64,000 bases of DNA, taken from NCBI GenBank assembly GCA_019634385.1, contig JAHQVK010000050.1:84072-148071 (forward strand), in the 5' to 3' direction. Position numbers and translations under genes: made by a program. The DNA is from Myxococcales bacterium. Its GTDB lineage: Bacteria; Myxococcota; Kuafuiibacteriia; Kuafuiibacteriales; Kuafuiibacteriaceae. Positions 10,626 to 20,998 of this stretch are shown piece by piece (the stretch's first letter is position 1; the number at the start of each line of letters is the position of its first letter). The notes beneath the pieces are model-generated. The model was not told the DNA's origin, ran no database searches, and saw nothing but the letters and a program-made list of their open reading frames with translations.

Positions 10626-13600
10626 GTGACGCTTGCCCAGCGACTGTTCAAGCAATTCGAAGAGCATACAGGTCAAGAACTCGTTCTTCCAGGCCTGGAA
10701 AACCCGGTTCGGGCATTAATTGCGGGAGAGCTCATTTACCGAGGGGATTTACCTATTCTGATCGGTAAAAACGCCGAGGACGCAGAAAATCTGCATCAAG
10801 ATCTCTGCTTTATGCTGGGCATAGAACCCGCCCGAGCTGCTGACCGAGGGATCCTGTTTATCGGCTCAGACGAAAAAGGCCCTTATGAGGAATACTCGCC
10901 AGATGCCCGAGCAGTCATGGAGCGCATCAATGCACTCTACCGCTTGCAAGCTGACCGCTCATCGCTCACCGCCGCTGTGCTGACTCCTCAGTCACTCGTT
11001 CGAAAGCATATCCCCCCGGCCTTTTTAAGCCAGTGCAGTGAATATCTAATCGTCGGTGAAGAGATTGATCGGCAGCACCTTCTGGAGCAACTAACTCTAA
11101 GTGGATATAATCCGGTTAGTTCTGTTGAAGACCCCGGCACCTTTAGTGTCCGCGGTGGAATCGTTGATATCTTCTCACCACATCTATCACACCCAATCCG
11201 GGTCGACTTGTTCGGGGATGAGATAGAGTCACTGCATCTATTTGAACCATCTACCCATCGAAACATCCTCAAGCTCGAAGATGCTCTTATCTTGCCAGCT
11301 CGTGAGATCGCTTTCGAAATAGCCAGGACCAAGCACGCTCGTCAGGCAATCGAAAACATCATTGAAACACTGAATGTTCCAAGCCGGAAGGTCAACGCGA
11401 TCCTCAATGATATCGACAATCATATCCACTTTTTTGGAATAGAAACGCTGCTTCCTCTCTTTCATCCCCAGGGTCTGGTGGGGCTAGATGCCTACCTACC
11501 CCATGGTGAAGATGTGGTTGTCATCACCAGTAGTCAAGAAGCGCTCACAACTCTAAACGAAGATACATGGGTAGAGACTGAACTCGCATACCAACGCGCC
11601 ATTGCCCAACACCAAATAGTTTTGCCTCCTGAGGCTCACTTAACCACCGTTGAAACTACTCTTACCGCAATACAGCGTCGTGGGCGGCAACTCTACACGC
11701 CCGATGTACACGTCCAGACCAACGTTCCCTCACTCAGGCTTAATGTCGACCGTGTAGACGATCTCCGTGGAGAAATTCTACGAGCCACACGCACTCGAAG
11801 CGAAGGGGAAGAGGATGTGTTGCTGCCTCTCACCAAAAGGCTCAAAAAGTGGCATAAAGATGGTCTTACGACCTTCATCGTATGTCAGACCAGAGGCCAG
11901 GCTGAGCGCTTAAAAGAGATAACAGAAGGTCGTGATGTAACTATTCGGCTGCACGGTGAGCCTTTCTCGATCGAAGCGTGGCAGACCGCCCCGGACCCCC
12001 ACGCAGCATTTCGCAACAGAGCCACGAGCCTTAAAGATCGCCATGTCCACGCCTGGATTGTGCTAGGAGAGCTATCTTCCGGTTTTGCGCTACCATCCAG
12101 CGGGCTAGCTTTTCTTTCAGAAGAGCAAATTTTTGGCGCACGTATTAGGCGTCGACGGACCCGTCGACCGGCAGCCGGAGAGTTTGTCTCCGATCTCGCC
12201 GATCTCTGCGATGGAGACTACGTTGTCCATGCCGACTTCGGCGTTGGTCAGTACAAAGGCCTCACCAAGCTCATCATTGATGGTATTCAAGAAGATTATC
12301 TACTTCTGGAATATAAAGGCCAGGAGAAACTATATCTCCCCGTCCATCGTCTGCGACTAATACAAAAATATGTAGGATCCCAGGAGGGTAGAGCTCCGGC
12401 CCTCGATAAGTTAGGTGGTACCACTTGGACTAAAACCAAACAAAAGGTAAAAGACCATCTCCTTAAGATGGCTGCTGAGTTGTTGCGTCTTTATGCTCAG
12501 CGCCAAACCATCGAGGGTTATGCATTTCCCCCACCCGACGAGAGCTTTCGCCAATTTGAGGCAGAGTTTGAACACGAACCCACTCCCGACCAAGCCAAAG
12601 CCGTCGAAGACGTAGTCCGTGACTTACAAAAGCCGTCTCCCATGGATCGAGTTATCTGCGGAGATGTTGGTTACGGAAAGACCGAGGTTGCCATGCGCGC
12701 CACAATGATGGCGGTAGTAGCTGGAAGACAAACGGCCATCCTCGTACCAACCACGGTGCTTGCCGCCCAACATTTCCAAGTATTCTCAAAACGATTCGAA
12801 AATTTTGGTGTCAACCTTGGAGTTGTATCCCGGTTTCAAACCAGAGAAGAGATCAAGAACACGCTCGCCAAGTTAAAAGACGGACTCATCGACATTGTTG
12901 TGGGTACGCACCGACTTATTGGAAAAGATGTGAGCTTTAAGAAGCTCGGCTTGCTCGTCATCGATGAAGAACATCGGTTTGGAGTCTCTCACAAGGAACG
13001 ACTTAAGAAGTATCGGTCATCGGTTCACGTTCTTTCTATGTCCGCCACTCCAATCCCCCGTACGCTCCATATGGGATTTATGGGGGTGCGAGACATGTCG
13101 ATGATCGCAACTCCTCCTGAGGACCGACTAGCAGTCACTACCGAAGTACAGCGCTTCTCTGAGGAAGTCATTCGAGAGACCATCGTCCGTGAAATCCGTA
13201 GAGGTGGGCAGGCTTTTGTGGTGCATAACCGAGTGGCCTCTATTGACGCCTTTGCTCGTATGCTCGAACGAACAATTCCGGAGGCTCGAATTGCAGTAGG
13301 TCATGGGCAGATGGATCAAGAGAGGCTCGAGCAAATCATGGTGGACTTCATGAATAAAAACTATAATGTACTGTTGGCCACAACCATCATTGAGTCCGGA
13401 ATAGATATACCTAGCGCCAATACCATGATCGTCAATCGAGCGGATCTCATGGGCTTAGCTCAACTCTACCAACTCAAAGGAAGAGTCGGAAGAAGCAGAA
13501 CTCGTGGTTTTTGCTATTTTCTCATTCCATCAGGAAATCTCACCCCAAAGGCTCGTAGACGTATCGCTGTGTTGCAACGATTCACCGAGCTTGGAGCGGG

Positions 13601-14234
13601 ATTCAAAGTAGCCTCTAAAGATATGGAGATTCGTGGTGCGGGAAATCTATTAGGAAAGCAGCAGTCAGGTAACATTACAAAGGTTGGCTTCGACATGTAC
13701 CAAGCACTTCTTCAAGAAGCCATCTCAGAACTCAAAGGTCGTTCCCCCGCCGATCTTCGACCTGAACCAGAAATTCGTTTGCCAGTAACCTCACTTATTC
13801 CCGATAACTATATTGAAGATCCAGGAGAACGTCTAAATCTTTATCGAAGATTCAACAATACAACCTCCGACACGGAGGCTTATGATACACTTCAAGAAAT
13901 AAGCGATCTGTACGGAAAAGCACCGCCCGAGGTAGAAAACCTGGCCCATCTAATGCTTATCAAGCAGAATTGCTCTCAGCTATCCATCACCAATCTAGAG
14001 TACGCAAAGCCGACAAAGTCGATGGGACCACGCCTGGTTCTGCATTTTGACGAAAGGTTTGCGCCAAGTTCTGCCAAATGTTTGAGCTATGTACAAAAAT
14101 CTCCTCAGCAACGTCGTCTAATTCCTGAGGGCCGTTTGATGCTACTTCTGGAACCAAGTGAGGATCAGCGAGACATTTTGAACCAAACTCAGAAGCTACT
14201 CACAGACTTACATAGTACCCTCAAACGAGAGTAA
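10626..14234 (+). CDS. mfd: Transcription-repair coupling factor
   Basis: 1202 aa, GTG start; DYVVHADFGVGQYKGL (CarD-like RID), PTPDQAKAVEDVVRDLQKPSPMDRVICGDVGYGKTEVAMRA (Walker A), DEEHRFGV (DEEH box), ATTIIESGIDIPSANTMIVNRAD, QLYQLKGRVGRS. Confidence 0.97.
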   Translation: MTLAQRLFKQFEEHTGQELVLPGLENPVRALIAGELIYRGDLPILIGKNAEDAENLHQDLCFMLGIEPARAADRGILFIGSDEKGPYEEYSPDARAVMERINALYRLQADRSSLTAAVLTPQSLVRKHIPPAFLSQCSEYLIVGEEIDRQHLLEQLTLSGYNPVSSVEDPGTFSVRGGIVDIFSPHLSHPIRVDLFGDEIESLHLFEPSTHRNILKLEDALILPAREIAFEIARTKHARQAIENIIETLNVPSRKVNAILNDIDNHIHFFGIETLLPLFHPQGLVGLDAYLPHGEDVVVITSSQEALTTLNEDTWVETELAYQRAIAQHQIVLPPEAHLTTVETTLTAIQRRGRQLYTPDVHVQTNVPSLRLNVDRVDDLRGEILRATRTRSEGEEDVLLPLTKRLKKWHKDGLTTFIVCQTRGQAERLKEITEGRDVTIRLHGEPFSIEAWQTAPDPHAAFRNRATSLKDRHVHAWIVLGELSSGFALPSSGLAFLSEEQIFGARIRRRRTRRPAAGEFVSDLADLCDGDYVVHADFGVGQYKGLTKLIIDGIQEDYLLLEYKGQEKLYLPVHRLRLIQKYVGSQEGRAPALDKLGGTTWTKTKQKVKDHLLKMAAELLRLYAQRQTIEGYAFPPPDESFRQFEAEFEHEPTPDQAKAVEDVVRDLQKPSPMDRVICGDVGYGKTEVAMRATMMAVVAGRQTAILVPTTVLAAQHFQVFSKRFENFGVNLGVVSRFQTREEIKNTLAKLKDGLIDIVVGTHRLIGKDVSFKKLGLLVIDEEHRFGVSHKERLKKYRSSVHVLSMSATPIPRTLHMGFMGVRDMSMIATPPEDRLAVTTEVQRFSEEVIRETIVREIRRGGQAFVVHNRVASIDAFARMLERTIPEARIAVGHGQMDQERLEQIMVDFMNKNYNVLLATTIIESGIDIPSANTMIVNRADLMGLAQLYQLKGRVGRSRTRGFCYFLIPSGNLTPKARRRIAVLQRFTELGAGFKVASKDMEIRGAGNLLGKQQSGNITKVGFDMYQALLQEAISELKGRSPADLRPEPEIRLPVTSLIPDNYIEDPGERLNLYRRFNNTTSDTEAYDTLQEISDLYGKAPPEVENLAHLMLIKQNCSQLSITNLEYAKPTKSMGPRLVLHFDERFAPSSAKCLSYVQKSPQQRRLIPEGRLMLLLEPSEDQRDILNQTQKLLTDLHSTLKRE

Positions 14235-14256
14235 AGCTCCGCGGTACAGCCTTCGT

Positions 14257-14372
14257 GTAAAGCAGATATCCTTTGGGTTGAACCCAAGTTCCTGCTTCTA
14301 CTCCGGGCTATGCCCCGCTGCGCGACCACTTGGTGATTCTTACTGAATCAATTCAAGGGGGCTTTGCTATAT
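14257..14372 (+). repeat. Family-1 hairpin element, copy R1
   Basis: gtaaagcagatatcctttgggttgaacccaagttcctgcttctactccgggctatgccccgctgcgcgaccacttggtgattcttactgaatcaattcaagggggctttgctatat; matches the other copies nearly end to end. Confidence 0.9.
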
Positions 14373-15821
14373 CTATCGACTATGGTCCAAGGCGGCCCGA
14401 AAAGCTTCTACCTGAGCTTCGGTGTCAATCAGTAGCTGCTCTGCCTCTGCCAGTTGGTGGGTGGCTCTATCCACTGCCGCTTCTGCACGTGCCCGAGCCC
14501 CAAATAAGACGTTACGATCCTTTAAACTCTCCTCAAGCTCTGTCTCCACCTCTACCAATCTGGTGCGCGCCTGAGCAGCGGCCCGTTTGGCAGTGACATA
14601 CCGCCGTTCTAGACGTCGAGCCTCGGCGCGTTCAGTCTTGGATAGTTTTAGATCACTTAGCCGTTGCTCTTTGAAGTCGAATCGCAGATGAAGGTTTCGC
14701 GAAAATCTAAGACGACGGACTATGGACCGGTATCCAGGTTTCTCGAGACGAAGTCTAGCTCGATCACCCTGCGGCATTTTTACGTCATAAAGCGGCGTTT
14801 GGCCCACATAACGTTCTCCCAAAAATGCACTTGCGCTATCGGGAACCGTCTCAACATTCAAATGTACAGCTGGTTGTAAAGAAATCGGTTCGAGCACCTG
14901 AAGCCACTCTTCCCCTATTTCGACAACTCTCTCCGCGGCAATATGGTTGTCCAATTCCACTTGAATGTGTACTCGAGCCCCCACCATGAGCTGTGGGACA
15001 TCAATGGGAGTCTTTCCTGCGACACTCTGCCCATTGATACGCACTCGAGCACCTCGGGGCTCAGTCATTACTCGAATGGTACGTACGGGAGTCAATGAGA
15101 AAAAGATCGTCTCGGCCTGAGCAGTCTGTATTTCTATAGTTCTATCTACGGGTTCAGTAATGTATCCATTTCTACGGACAGATACAGTAAGAATAGTTCC
15201 AGGCTCATATTCCATCAATGGCGATGGTGTGATCAAATCTATATCTTCTCCGTTTATACTTATGATCCCACCGCTAGGCTCACTCATGATTGAGATCAAG
15301 CCTGGGGTAGATACTAGCGATGGTTGCATCAAGAAAAATAGCATACCCATGCCCAATACACAGACTCCACCCAGAATAACCGCAAGGCGGCGCCTAGCGC
15401 TTAACAATACCCATCCGCGATCTGAATCCTCAGGTGTAAATAATTCCATGGGCAGCGTCATCGATATCGCTTGCCCGTCATTCGGGCGAGAGCGATTTGC
15501 TCGAGGAGCCGTTGAGGTAATGGATGGCAATTTCAACAACGGTGCGGAACCGACCCGAGATCGGGAACTCAGAGTAGTATTATGAACTTGCTCAATATTC
15601 CGGCCGCTTTTGGGAGACAAAAACAGCGAACTATCATCCCTGGGAAACTCCAGGGCATCCCCCCAAGAACCATGACCAAGCTCGTCTTTAGCATGCTTCC
15701 GGCTAATAGGAGTCACTGTGCGACGGCCATCTCCGGTTAACACACCCTCTGGCTGGTCTTCACCTGATTTTCGGGACACCACAGAATTACCTAACCGCGG
15801 CAGCACCAATAGGTCTACCAA
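14373..15821 (-). CDS. PEGA-domain membrane-anchored protein with C-terminal coiled coil
   Basis: TM segment RRLAVILGGVCVLGMGMLFFLM; PEGA-type repeats (SEPSGGIISINGEDIDLITPSPL, TEPRGARVRINGQSVAGKTPIDV, TVPDSASAFLGERYVGQTPLYDV); Ala/Glu-rich coiled coil. The ORF track runs to 16124, but that part overlaps the dehydrogenase antisense. A TTG start at about 15821 is suggested; start uncertain. Confidence 0.7.
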   Translation of the reverse strand: MVDLLVLPRLGNSVVSRKSGEDQPEGVLTGDGRRTVTPISRKHAKDELGHGSWGDALEFPRDDSSLFLSPKSGRNIEQVHNTTLSSRSRVGSAPLLKLPSITSTAPRANRSRPNDGQAISMTLPMELFTPEDSDRGWVLLSARRRLAVILGGVCVLGMGMLFFLMQPSLVSTPGLISIMSEPSGGIISINGEDIDLITPSPLMEYEPGTILTVSVRRNGYITEPVDRTIEIQTAQAETIFFSLTPVRTIRVMTEPRGARVRINGQSVAGKTPIDVPQLMVGARVHIQVELDNHIAAERVVEIGEEWLQVLEPISLQPAVHLNVETVPDSASAFLGERYVGQTPLYDVKMPQGDRARLRLEKPGYRSIVRRLRFSRNLHLRFDFKEQRLSDLKLSKTERAEARRLERRYVTAKRAAAQARTRLVEVETELEESLKDRNVLFGARARAEAAVDRATHQLAEAEQLLIDTEAQVEAFRAALDHSR

Positions 15822-15870
15822 GCTATTGCAAGGCTTGACGCCACCACGAGCAACAAGGGAACTCCAATTG

Positions 15871-16893
15871 ATGGACGATGTCTTTGCGCTCCTCGCCGAA
15901 ACGGATGTGGAGCGATGTATGCTGTTGACCGATACAGCGAGTGGCCTACAAGCCATTTTGGTCCTCGACGATTTAACCCTTGGGCCGGCAGCCGGGGGGG
16001 TGCGCACCGCCAAGTACCCCAATTTTGCGAGCGCTCTTCGGGAAGCCCAGCAACTGGCTCGGGCCATGACCCACAAGTGTGCTCTCGCAGACATAGGCGC
16101 AGGCGGCGGCAAAATTGTGGTCATCGACCATGATGCCCTAATACGCGAAGCCGCCTTTGAGGCCCTAGGAAGCCACCTCGAAAATCTCGAGGGCCTTTTT
16201 CGTACCTCTGGGGACTACGGGACCACCCAACGAGATCTTCGAGCCATGGCACGAAAGACTCGATACGTTCAGTCCGATGGTGAGCATCTCGTCGCCTCAG
16301 TGGGTCAAAGCGTCCTTAGGTGCATCGAAGCCATTCAACAATTTCGGGGGGCGCCAGCTCGCGTTGATGGACTCAAGGTCGCAATTCAGGGTTGTGGTTC
16401 AGTCGGCGCATCCGTTGCCCGTGCTCTTGCCAGCCAGGGCGCAAACCTGATCGTCAGTGACATCAATAAAGAACGGGCGAAGGCTGTGGCTACCGAATCG
16501 GGGGCCACAATAGTTGATCCGGAAGATATTATTCACATCGAAGCTGATGTCTTAGCCCCTTGCGCTATCGGTGGGTGGCTCAACGAAAATATTGCTGAGG
16601 AGTTAGCAGCCCGCGCGGTTTGTGGACCCGCTAACAATGTCCTTACCAACGTCGCAGCTGCAGAGCGTCTTCAGGCTCGAGGCATCATCCACGTACCCGA
16701 CGCTATAAGCTCTGCAGGTGCGGTCATTGAGGGGATCGGGCGCGCCGTGATGGGACTACCGGATCGGACACCGCTCATCGACCACCTCGGACGCACCGCC
16801 CTGACGGTTCTCCGAAACGCCAGGGAAAAGGGAATCACACCCTACGAAGCCGCGGAGGCTCTAGCTCAGGCTCGTCTGGCCCTGGCGCGCTGA
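15871..16893 (+). CDS. Glu/Leu/Phe/Val dehydrogenase (leucine/valine dehydrogenase type)
   Basis: GPAAGGVRTAKYPNFASALREAQQLARAMTHKCALADIGAGGGKIVV; NAD-binding VAIQGCGSVGASVARALASQGANLIVSD. ATG at 15871 fits the domain start better than the ORF-track start at 15718. Confidence 0.9.
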   Translation: MDDVFALLAETDVERCMLLTDTASGLQAILVLDDLTLGPAAGGVRTAKYPNFASALREAQQLARAMTHKCALADIGAGGGKIVVIDHDALIREAAFEALGSHLENLEGLFRTSGDYGTTQRDLRAMARKTRYVQSDGEHLVASVGQSVLRCIEAIQQFRGAPARVDGLKVAIQGCGSVGASVARALASQGANLIVSDINKERAKAVATESGATIVDPEDIIHIEADVLAPCAIGGWLNENIAEELAARAVCGPANNVLTNVAAAERLQARGIIHVPDAISSAGAVIEGIGRAVMGLPDRTPLIDHLGRTALTVLRNAREKGITPYEAAEALAQARLALAR

Positions 16894-16905
16894 GCACGAG
16901 GCAGC

Positions 16906-18465
16906 TCACTGGTTCGCAGTGAGCTGCCTCCCAAGATGATCAATAATATTCAAGGTCTTCGCTAAGTCTGTTTCCGTGACTTCGGGGTTCATGATCAACA
17001 ACCGAAAAAAATTTGGCAGTTCATCCAAGGGTTGATAACCGAGCATCGTACTGCCTTCCCGCTGCATCGCATCCTTAATAAGCGGTGTAAGGGCATGCAA
17101 GCGGGCGTACTGTCCTCGCGTTAAAGCATCATACCTCAACGGGCGAAGCTCTTGAGGAACCCACCAAAACCCTACATTGGCAAACGTTCTTGGATGGGCA
17201 AGGGTGAACGAGGGATGAGCATGAATCATGTGTTCGAATTGCTCCGCTAAAGTTACAGCTCGTTCGATACGCTCCTTAAACCACATCTCTCCCCGGAGTT
17301 TCCAGGTTAACCACAGCTTGAGCCCATCCGAGCGACGCCCACACATCAACGTAAGGTCCCCCAGATCCACCTCAGAATGATTCTTGTCGGATTGAAATAT
17401 ATAGTTGGCCTGCGTAGCAAAGGCGTCTCGAAGTAAAGACGAACCTTGGATAAGTAACACCGAGCATTGCTGGGTGATCCCCATCATCTTATGAGGATTC
17501 CACGACAAGGATTGAGCCCGCGAGGAGCCGTCCATAAGCCTTCGGAGTTTATCCGAAAACAATACTGTGCCTCCATAACACGCATCTACATGCATCCACA
17601 TACCTTCAGCGGTAGCGAGATCGGCAATGTCTTGTATGGGATCAAACCCTCCAGTCACCGTGGTTCCAGCGGTTGCGTTCACAAAGAATGGCACGAGACC
17701 GGCATTCCGACTTGCCTGAATCGCAGCCTTGAGCTCGCTAAGGAGCATGCTTCCACGCGTATCACACGGAACTTTATAGACGTTCTCACGCCCTAGACCG
17801 AGCATGACCGCCGCTTTTTCTATCGAATAGTGACTATGCACTGAGGTAAAGATGGCCAAGGGACACGGTGCATACATGCCCTTTCTTAATGTTTCCGGTC
17901 TACACCAGGTTCGTGCAATATGTATTGCCCAAAGGTTTGAGGTCGCCCCCCCGGGAGTAAACAAACCGTGTGCACCAGGTTGAAGCTGGGGACCATCTTC
18001 CGGCTCTGACATTCCCGACAGCTGTGACATCCGTGCCAAGAGCTCATTTTCCATCAGCGTAAATACCGGTGCCATCTCGTACGTCGCAGCGGTGGTATTA
18101 AGTAGCGTAGTCAACCAATCCCCGAGGATGGCTACCGGATCCGCACCGGCCCAATTTTGATTAAAAAAGCGCGGATGAGAGGCATTCACCGCATACTTTA
18201 GGACTGTCTCCAACGCCTGTAACATAAGCTCAGCCGGTCGTCCGGCCTCCCCTTTTCGGATGGGCAGTTCTACATGCTCAGAGAAAATTGCGTGGAGATC
18301 ACTAGGTGAAGCATAGCGAACCACCGGCTCATTTTGTGTCCGTCCCTCCACTAAGAGGGCGGCAAGGCGTTGACTGGCTATTTCCAACCAGCGTCGGACT
18401 TCCGGATCATCTCGATAAGCACCCAAGGACGGAGGCAACACAGAATTCATGATAACTCCGGCCAC
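16906..18465 (-). CDS. PLP-dependent group II decarboxylase (glutamate / cysteine sulfinate / aromatic amino acid decarboxylase family)
   Basis: NASHPRFFNQNWAGADPVAILGDWLTTLLNT, GLFTPGGATSNLWAI, MWMHVDACYGGTVLFSDK, SLSWNPHKMMGITQQCSVLL (SxNPHK lysine motif). Confidence 0.9.
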   Translation of the reverse strand: MAGVIMNSVLPPSLGAYRDDPEVRRWLEIASQRLAALLVEGRTQNEPVVRYASPSDLHAIFSEHVELPIRKGEAGRPAELMLQALETVLKYAVNASHPRFFNQNWAGADPVAILGDWLTTLLNTTAATYEMAPVFTLMENELLARMSQLSGMSEPEDGPQLQPGAHGLFTPGGATSNLWAIHIARTWCRPETLRKGMYAPCPLAIFTSVHSHYSIEKAAVMLGLGRENVYKVPCDTRGSMLLSELKAAIQASRNAGLVPFFVNATAGTTVTGGFDPIQDIADLATAEGMWMHVDACYGGTVLFSDKLRRLMDGSSRAQSLSWNPHKMMGITQQCSVLLIQGSSLLRDAFATQANYIFQSDKNHSEVDLGDLTLMCGRRSDGLKLWLTWKLRGEMWFKERIERAVTLAEQFEHMIHAHPSFTLAHPRTFANVGFWWVPQELRPLRYDALTRGQYARLHALTPLIKDAMQREGSTMLGYQPLDELPNFFRLLIMNPEVTETDLAKTLNIIDHLGRQLTANQ

Positions 18466-18489
18466 GGAACAACGCGCAGTGTCGCGAAA

Positions 18490-20994
18490 CTAGCGACCAG
18501 CCTTAAGCAACAAAAGGGCAGGAAGTGTTAGTACGCCGGCACACACACAAGTCACTTCGCTGATCGCCATGGCCGCACCGAAAGAATTGAGCGCACTATT
18601 TGTCGAGGTATACAAGGAAATATAACCAATGATGGTGGTTAGACTACAGAGCACAACTGCTCCTCCCGTACCATCAACCGCCGCTTGTATCGCAGCCCAC
18701 CGATTTTCACCGTACCGCCGCCGTTCGTCCACATAACGACGCATCACGTTGACACCATAGTCAACGCCATTGCCGAATGTAATTGGAAACGCAACGAAGT
18801 TTAGAAAGTTAAGTTTAATACCCCCTAATGCCATAAAAGCACCCATCCAGAGAATACCAAGCAGCAGTGTACCTAGGGTAAATAGACGCTCACCCCATCG
18901 CCTAAAGGTTAGCACTAGCAAAAAGATAGTTGCCGTAAGAGCAGCCCCCACGGCCAATGGCCCATCCACCCAAATTGCCTGAAGCAAATCCGCAAAAACA
19001 GGAGGTTGTCCAGCGATCGCAGGACGCTCGCCGTTCAACAACCGCACTGAGCGCACCGCGTCGGCCCACTCTACAAGATATTTCCCATCCCAATTGTTTC
19101 GGCCTGGATAATGCTCAACAAAAATAATCTTTCCCAAGGTCCCGTCCGTCTCAGCGAAGTACTGAGCGATTGACCCCGGAAGATCTTTGGGCGTGAGAGT
19201 TTTGAGCTCATCAGGCAATCGGTTGTCCTCGAGCCGTTTTTTGTCCTCCGCTTCAGCATGCTTCGCCAACTTCGGCACTATTTCCTGAATCTCCTCTAGG
19301 ATTTCCAGCTTGTCTTCCTGTTCCTCAGGCAAAAGATCCCACACCGTACGTACCGCTCCAAACGCTGTACTCGATGTTTCGCTTCGGTACCGATCGAGTT
19401 GATTGGTCACAAAAGGTACATCCGCCACGCTGGGGACCAGTATGGCTATCGCAGAACCGGTGGTAGTCTCATCCACAATTTCGGACTGGCGATCGTTCAC
19501 CCACTGGGTCCTGCTCCCGACCGGACGACGCGATTGAAGGTTCCGAAAGTCGTATTCCATGGGATTGGACCGAATCGCAAAACCTACCACCACGAGACTC
19601 ACAGCAGCGAGCAACATAGAGACTAATACTGTGAGCCTCGGGCTCTTTGCGATCAGCCCAGAGAAAAATCTCCCGTAGCTGAAGCCACGGATCTCAGCGG
19701 AACTTCCGTGCTCTTGGTCGACCAGCGCTTGAGGTCTCAGCCTCTCGAAAACAACCACCAGCGAGGGCAACAGCGTATAGGCGGTCAGCCAGCACAACAC
19801 CATTCCTACTCCGCCGATAATGCCAAAATCTCTAAAACCCCGAAAATCGGTCATCACCAACGACACATATGCCAACCCAGCAGCAGTACTCGCCGTAAGC
19901 GTTGCCGCCCAGGTAAGCCAATGTGTCTCTTGTAGTGCCGCCATCTGTCCTTTTCCTTGACGGCGTAGCTCAAAGTATCTCGCCAACCAAATAATATTAG
20001 GATTGATACCATTGCCAAGCACAATACTTGAGAGAAAGGCGCTGGAGGCATTTAAATAGTCTACAGTCAGTTCTGCGACCGCAAATGTAATCAACAAAGG
20101 GGGAACCATAGATAGTCCCAACACAATCAATGCTAATACTTGCCCAAAGAAAACATACAGAATAACCAGCACCATAACCACAGTTATCACCGTTGCCCAA
20201 ATAACCGCTTGAGTCAGTGCTTGTTGCTCTTCGTGGATATCCATGAGTTCTCCACCAAAGAACACATGCAAGCCATCTTTGACATGTGACTCTTCAAGCT
20301 CAGCGCTTTCCGCCCGGAGAGCCGAAAGGAGCCGATCAACTTCAGCTGTCTCTCCGCCTTTAATAGTAGTCCGCACAAAAAAGACCACAAGCGGCAGCTC
20401 GGGATGCTCAAAGTATCCACCTGGAAACTGTGCTACCTTGTCCCGCGCCTCTGCCGCTTTTGCATCCAGTCGGTTCATCACCGCTGCTGGGTCAGGAGGA
20501 ACACCATCATCATCGCTGAGATCCACGTACAGTGGGTTTGCACGCCCTAATTCGTAAGAAAGACGATCGGAGAGAACATCTCGGACTTCTTCAAGATCTT
20601 CAAGATTGGCGTACAAATGGCGATGCTTTTCAACAAACTGTGTGAACTCGCTAACATTCCAGTCGACCGAACTGATACTCGCCAGAGGATGGGTTGCCAA
20701 CCTTTGAGCGAACTCATAGACCGCCGCACGAGCTATGGTATTCGTGTTCGCTTCAACCGCTATCGTTAAGGTCGCCTGACGACCGAACCGCTCCTGAATC
20801 TCATTGAGATCTTGAACGCTCGGCTTGTTCTCCGGCAGCAAAGCGGTGAAGTCACCATTGAGGCTCAGTTCCAAGACTAACGGGATCGCAAGTAACCCCA
20901 TAGTGAAAGCCGCGCATACTATACGGAGTGGGTGGGAAATCTGTGCATCAACCAGGCGACTCCATACGCCGCGGAGGCTCAACTCCATTCGCAT
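18490..20994 (-). CDS. MMPL/RND-superfamily lipid exporter-like membrane protein
   Basis: Two repeats of a large extracytoplasmic domain plus TM bundle: LLPENKPSVQDLNEIQERFG, VILYVFFGQVLALIVLGLSMVPPLLITFAVAELTVDYLNASSAFLSSIVLGNGINPNIIWLARYFE, FPITFGNGVDYGVNVMRRYVDE. ATG at 20994 lies just after the upstream stop (ORF track extends to 21087). Confidence 0.85.
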   Translation of the reverse strand: MRMELSLRGVWSRLVDAQISHPLRIVCAAFTMGLLAIPLVLELSLNGDFTALLPENKPSVQDLNEIQERFGRQATLTIAVEANTNTIARAAVYEFAQRLATHPLASISSVDWNVSEFTQFVEKHRHLYANLEDLEEVRDVLSDRLSYELGRANPLYVDLSDDDGVPPDPAAVMNRLDAKAAEARDKVAQFPGGYFEHPELPLVVFFVRTTIKGGETAEVDRLLSALRAESAELEESHVKDGLHVFFGGELMDIHEEQQALTQAVIWATVITVVMVLVILYVFFGQVLALIVLGLSMVPPLLITFAVAELTVDYLNASSAFLSSIVLGNGINPNIIWLARYFELRRQGKGQMAALQETHWLTWAATLTASTAAGLAYVSLVMTDFRGFRDFGIIGGVGMVLCWLTAYTLLPSLVVVFERLRPQALVDQEHGSSAEIRGFSYGRFFSGLIAKSPRLTVLVSMLLAAVSLVVVGFAIRSNPMEYDFRNLQSRRPVGSRTQWVNDRQSEIVDETTTGSAIAILVPSVADVPFVTNQLDRYRSETSSTAFGAVRTVWDLLPEEQEDKLEILEEIQEIVPKLAKHAEAEDKKRLEDNRLPDELKTLTPKDLPGSIAQYFAETDGTLGKIIFVEHYPGRNNWDGKYLVEWADAVRSVRLLNGERPAIAGQPPVFADLLQAIWVDGPLAVGAALTATIFLLVLTFRRWGERLFTLGTLLLGILWMGAFMALGGIKLNFLNFVAFPITFGNGVDYGVNVMRRYVDERRRYGENRWAAIQAAVDGTGGAVVLCSLTTIIGYISLYTSTNSALNSFGAAMAISEVTCVCAGVLTLPALLLLKAGR

Positions 20995-20998
20995 GCTC

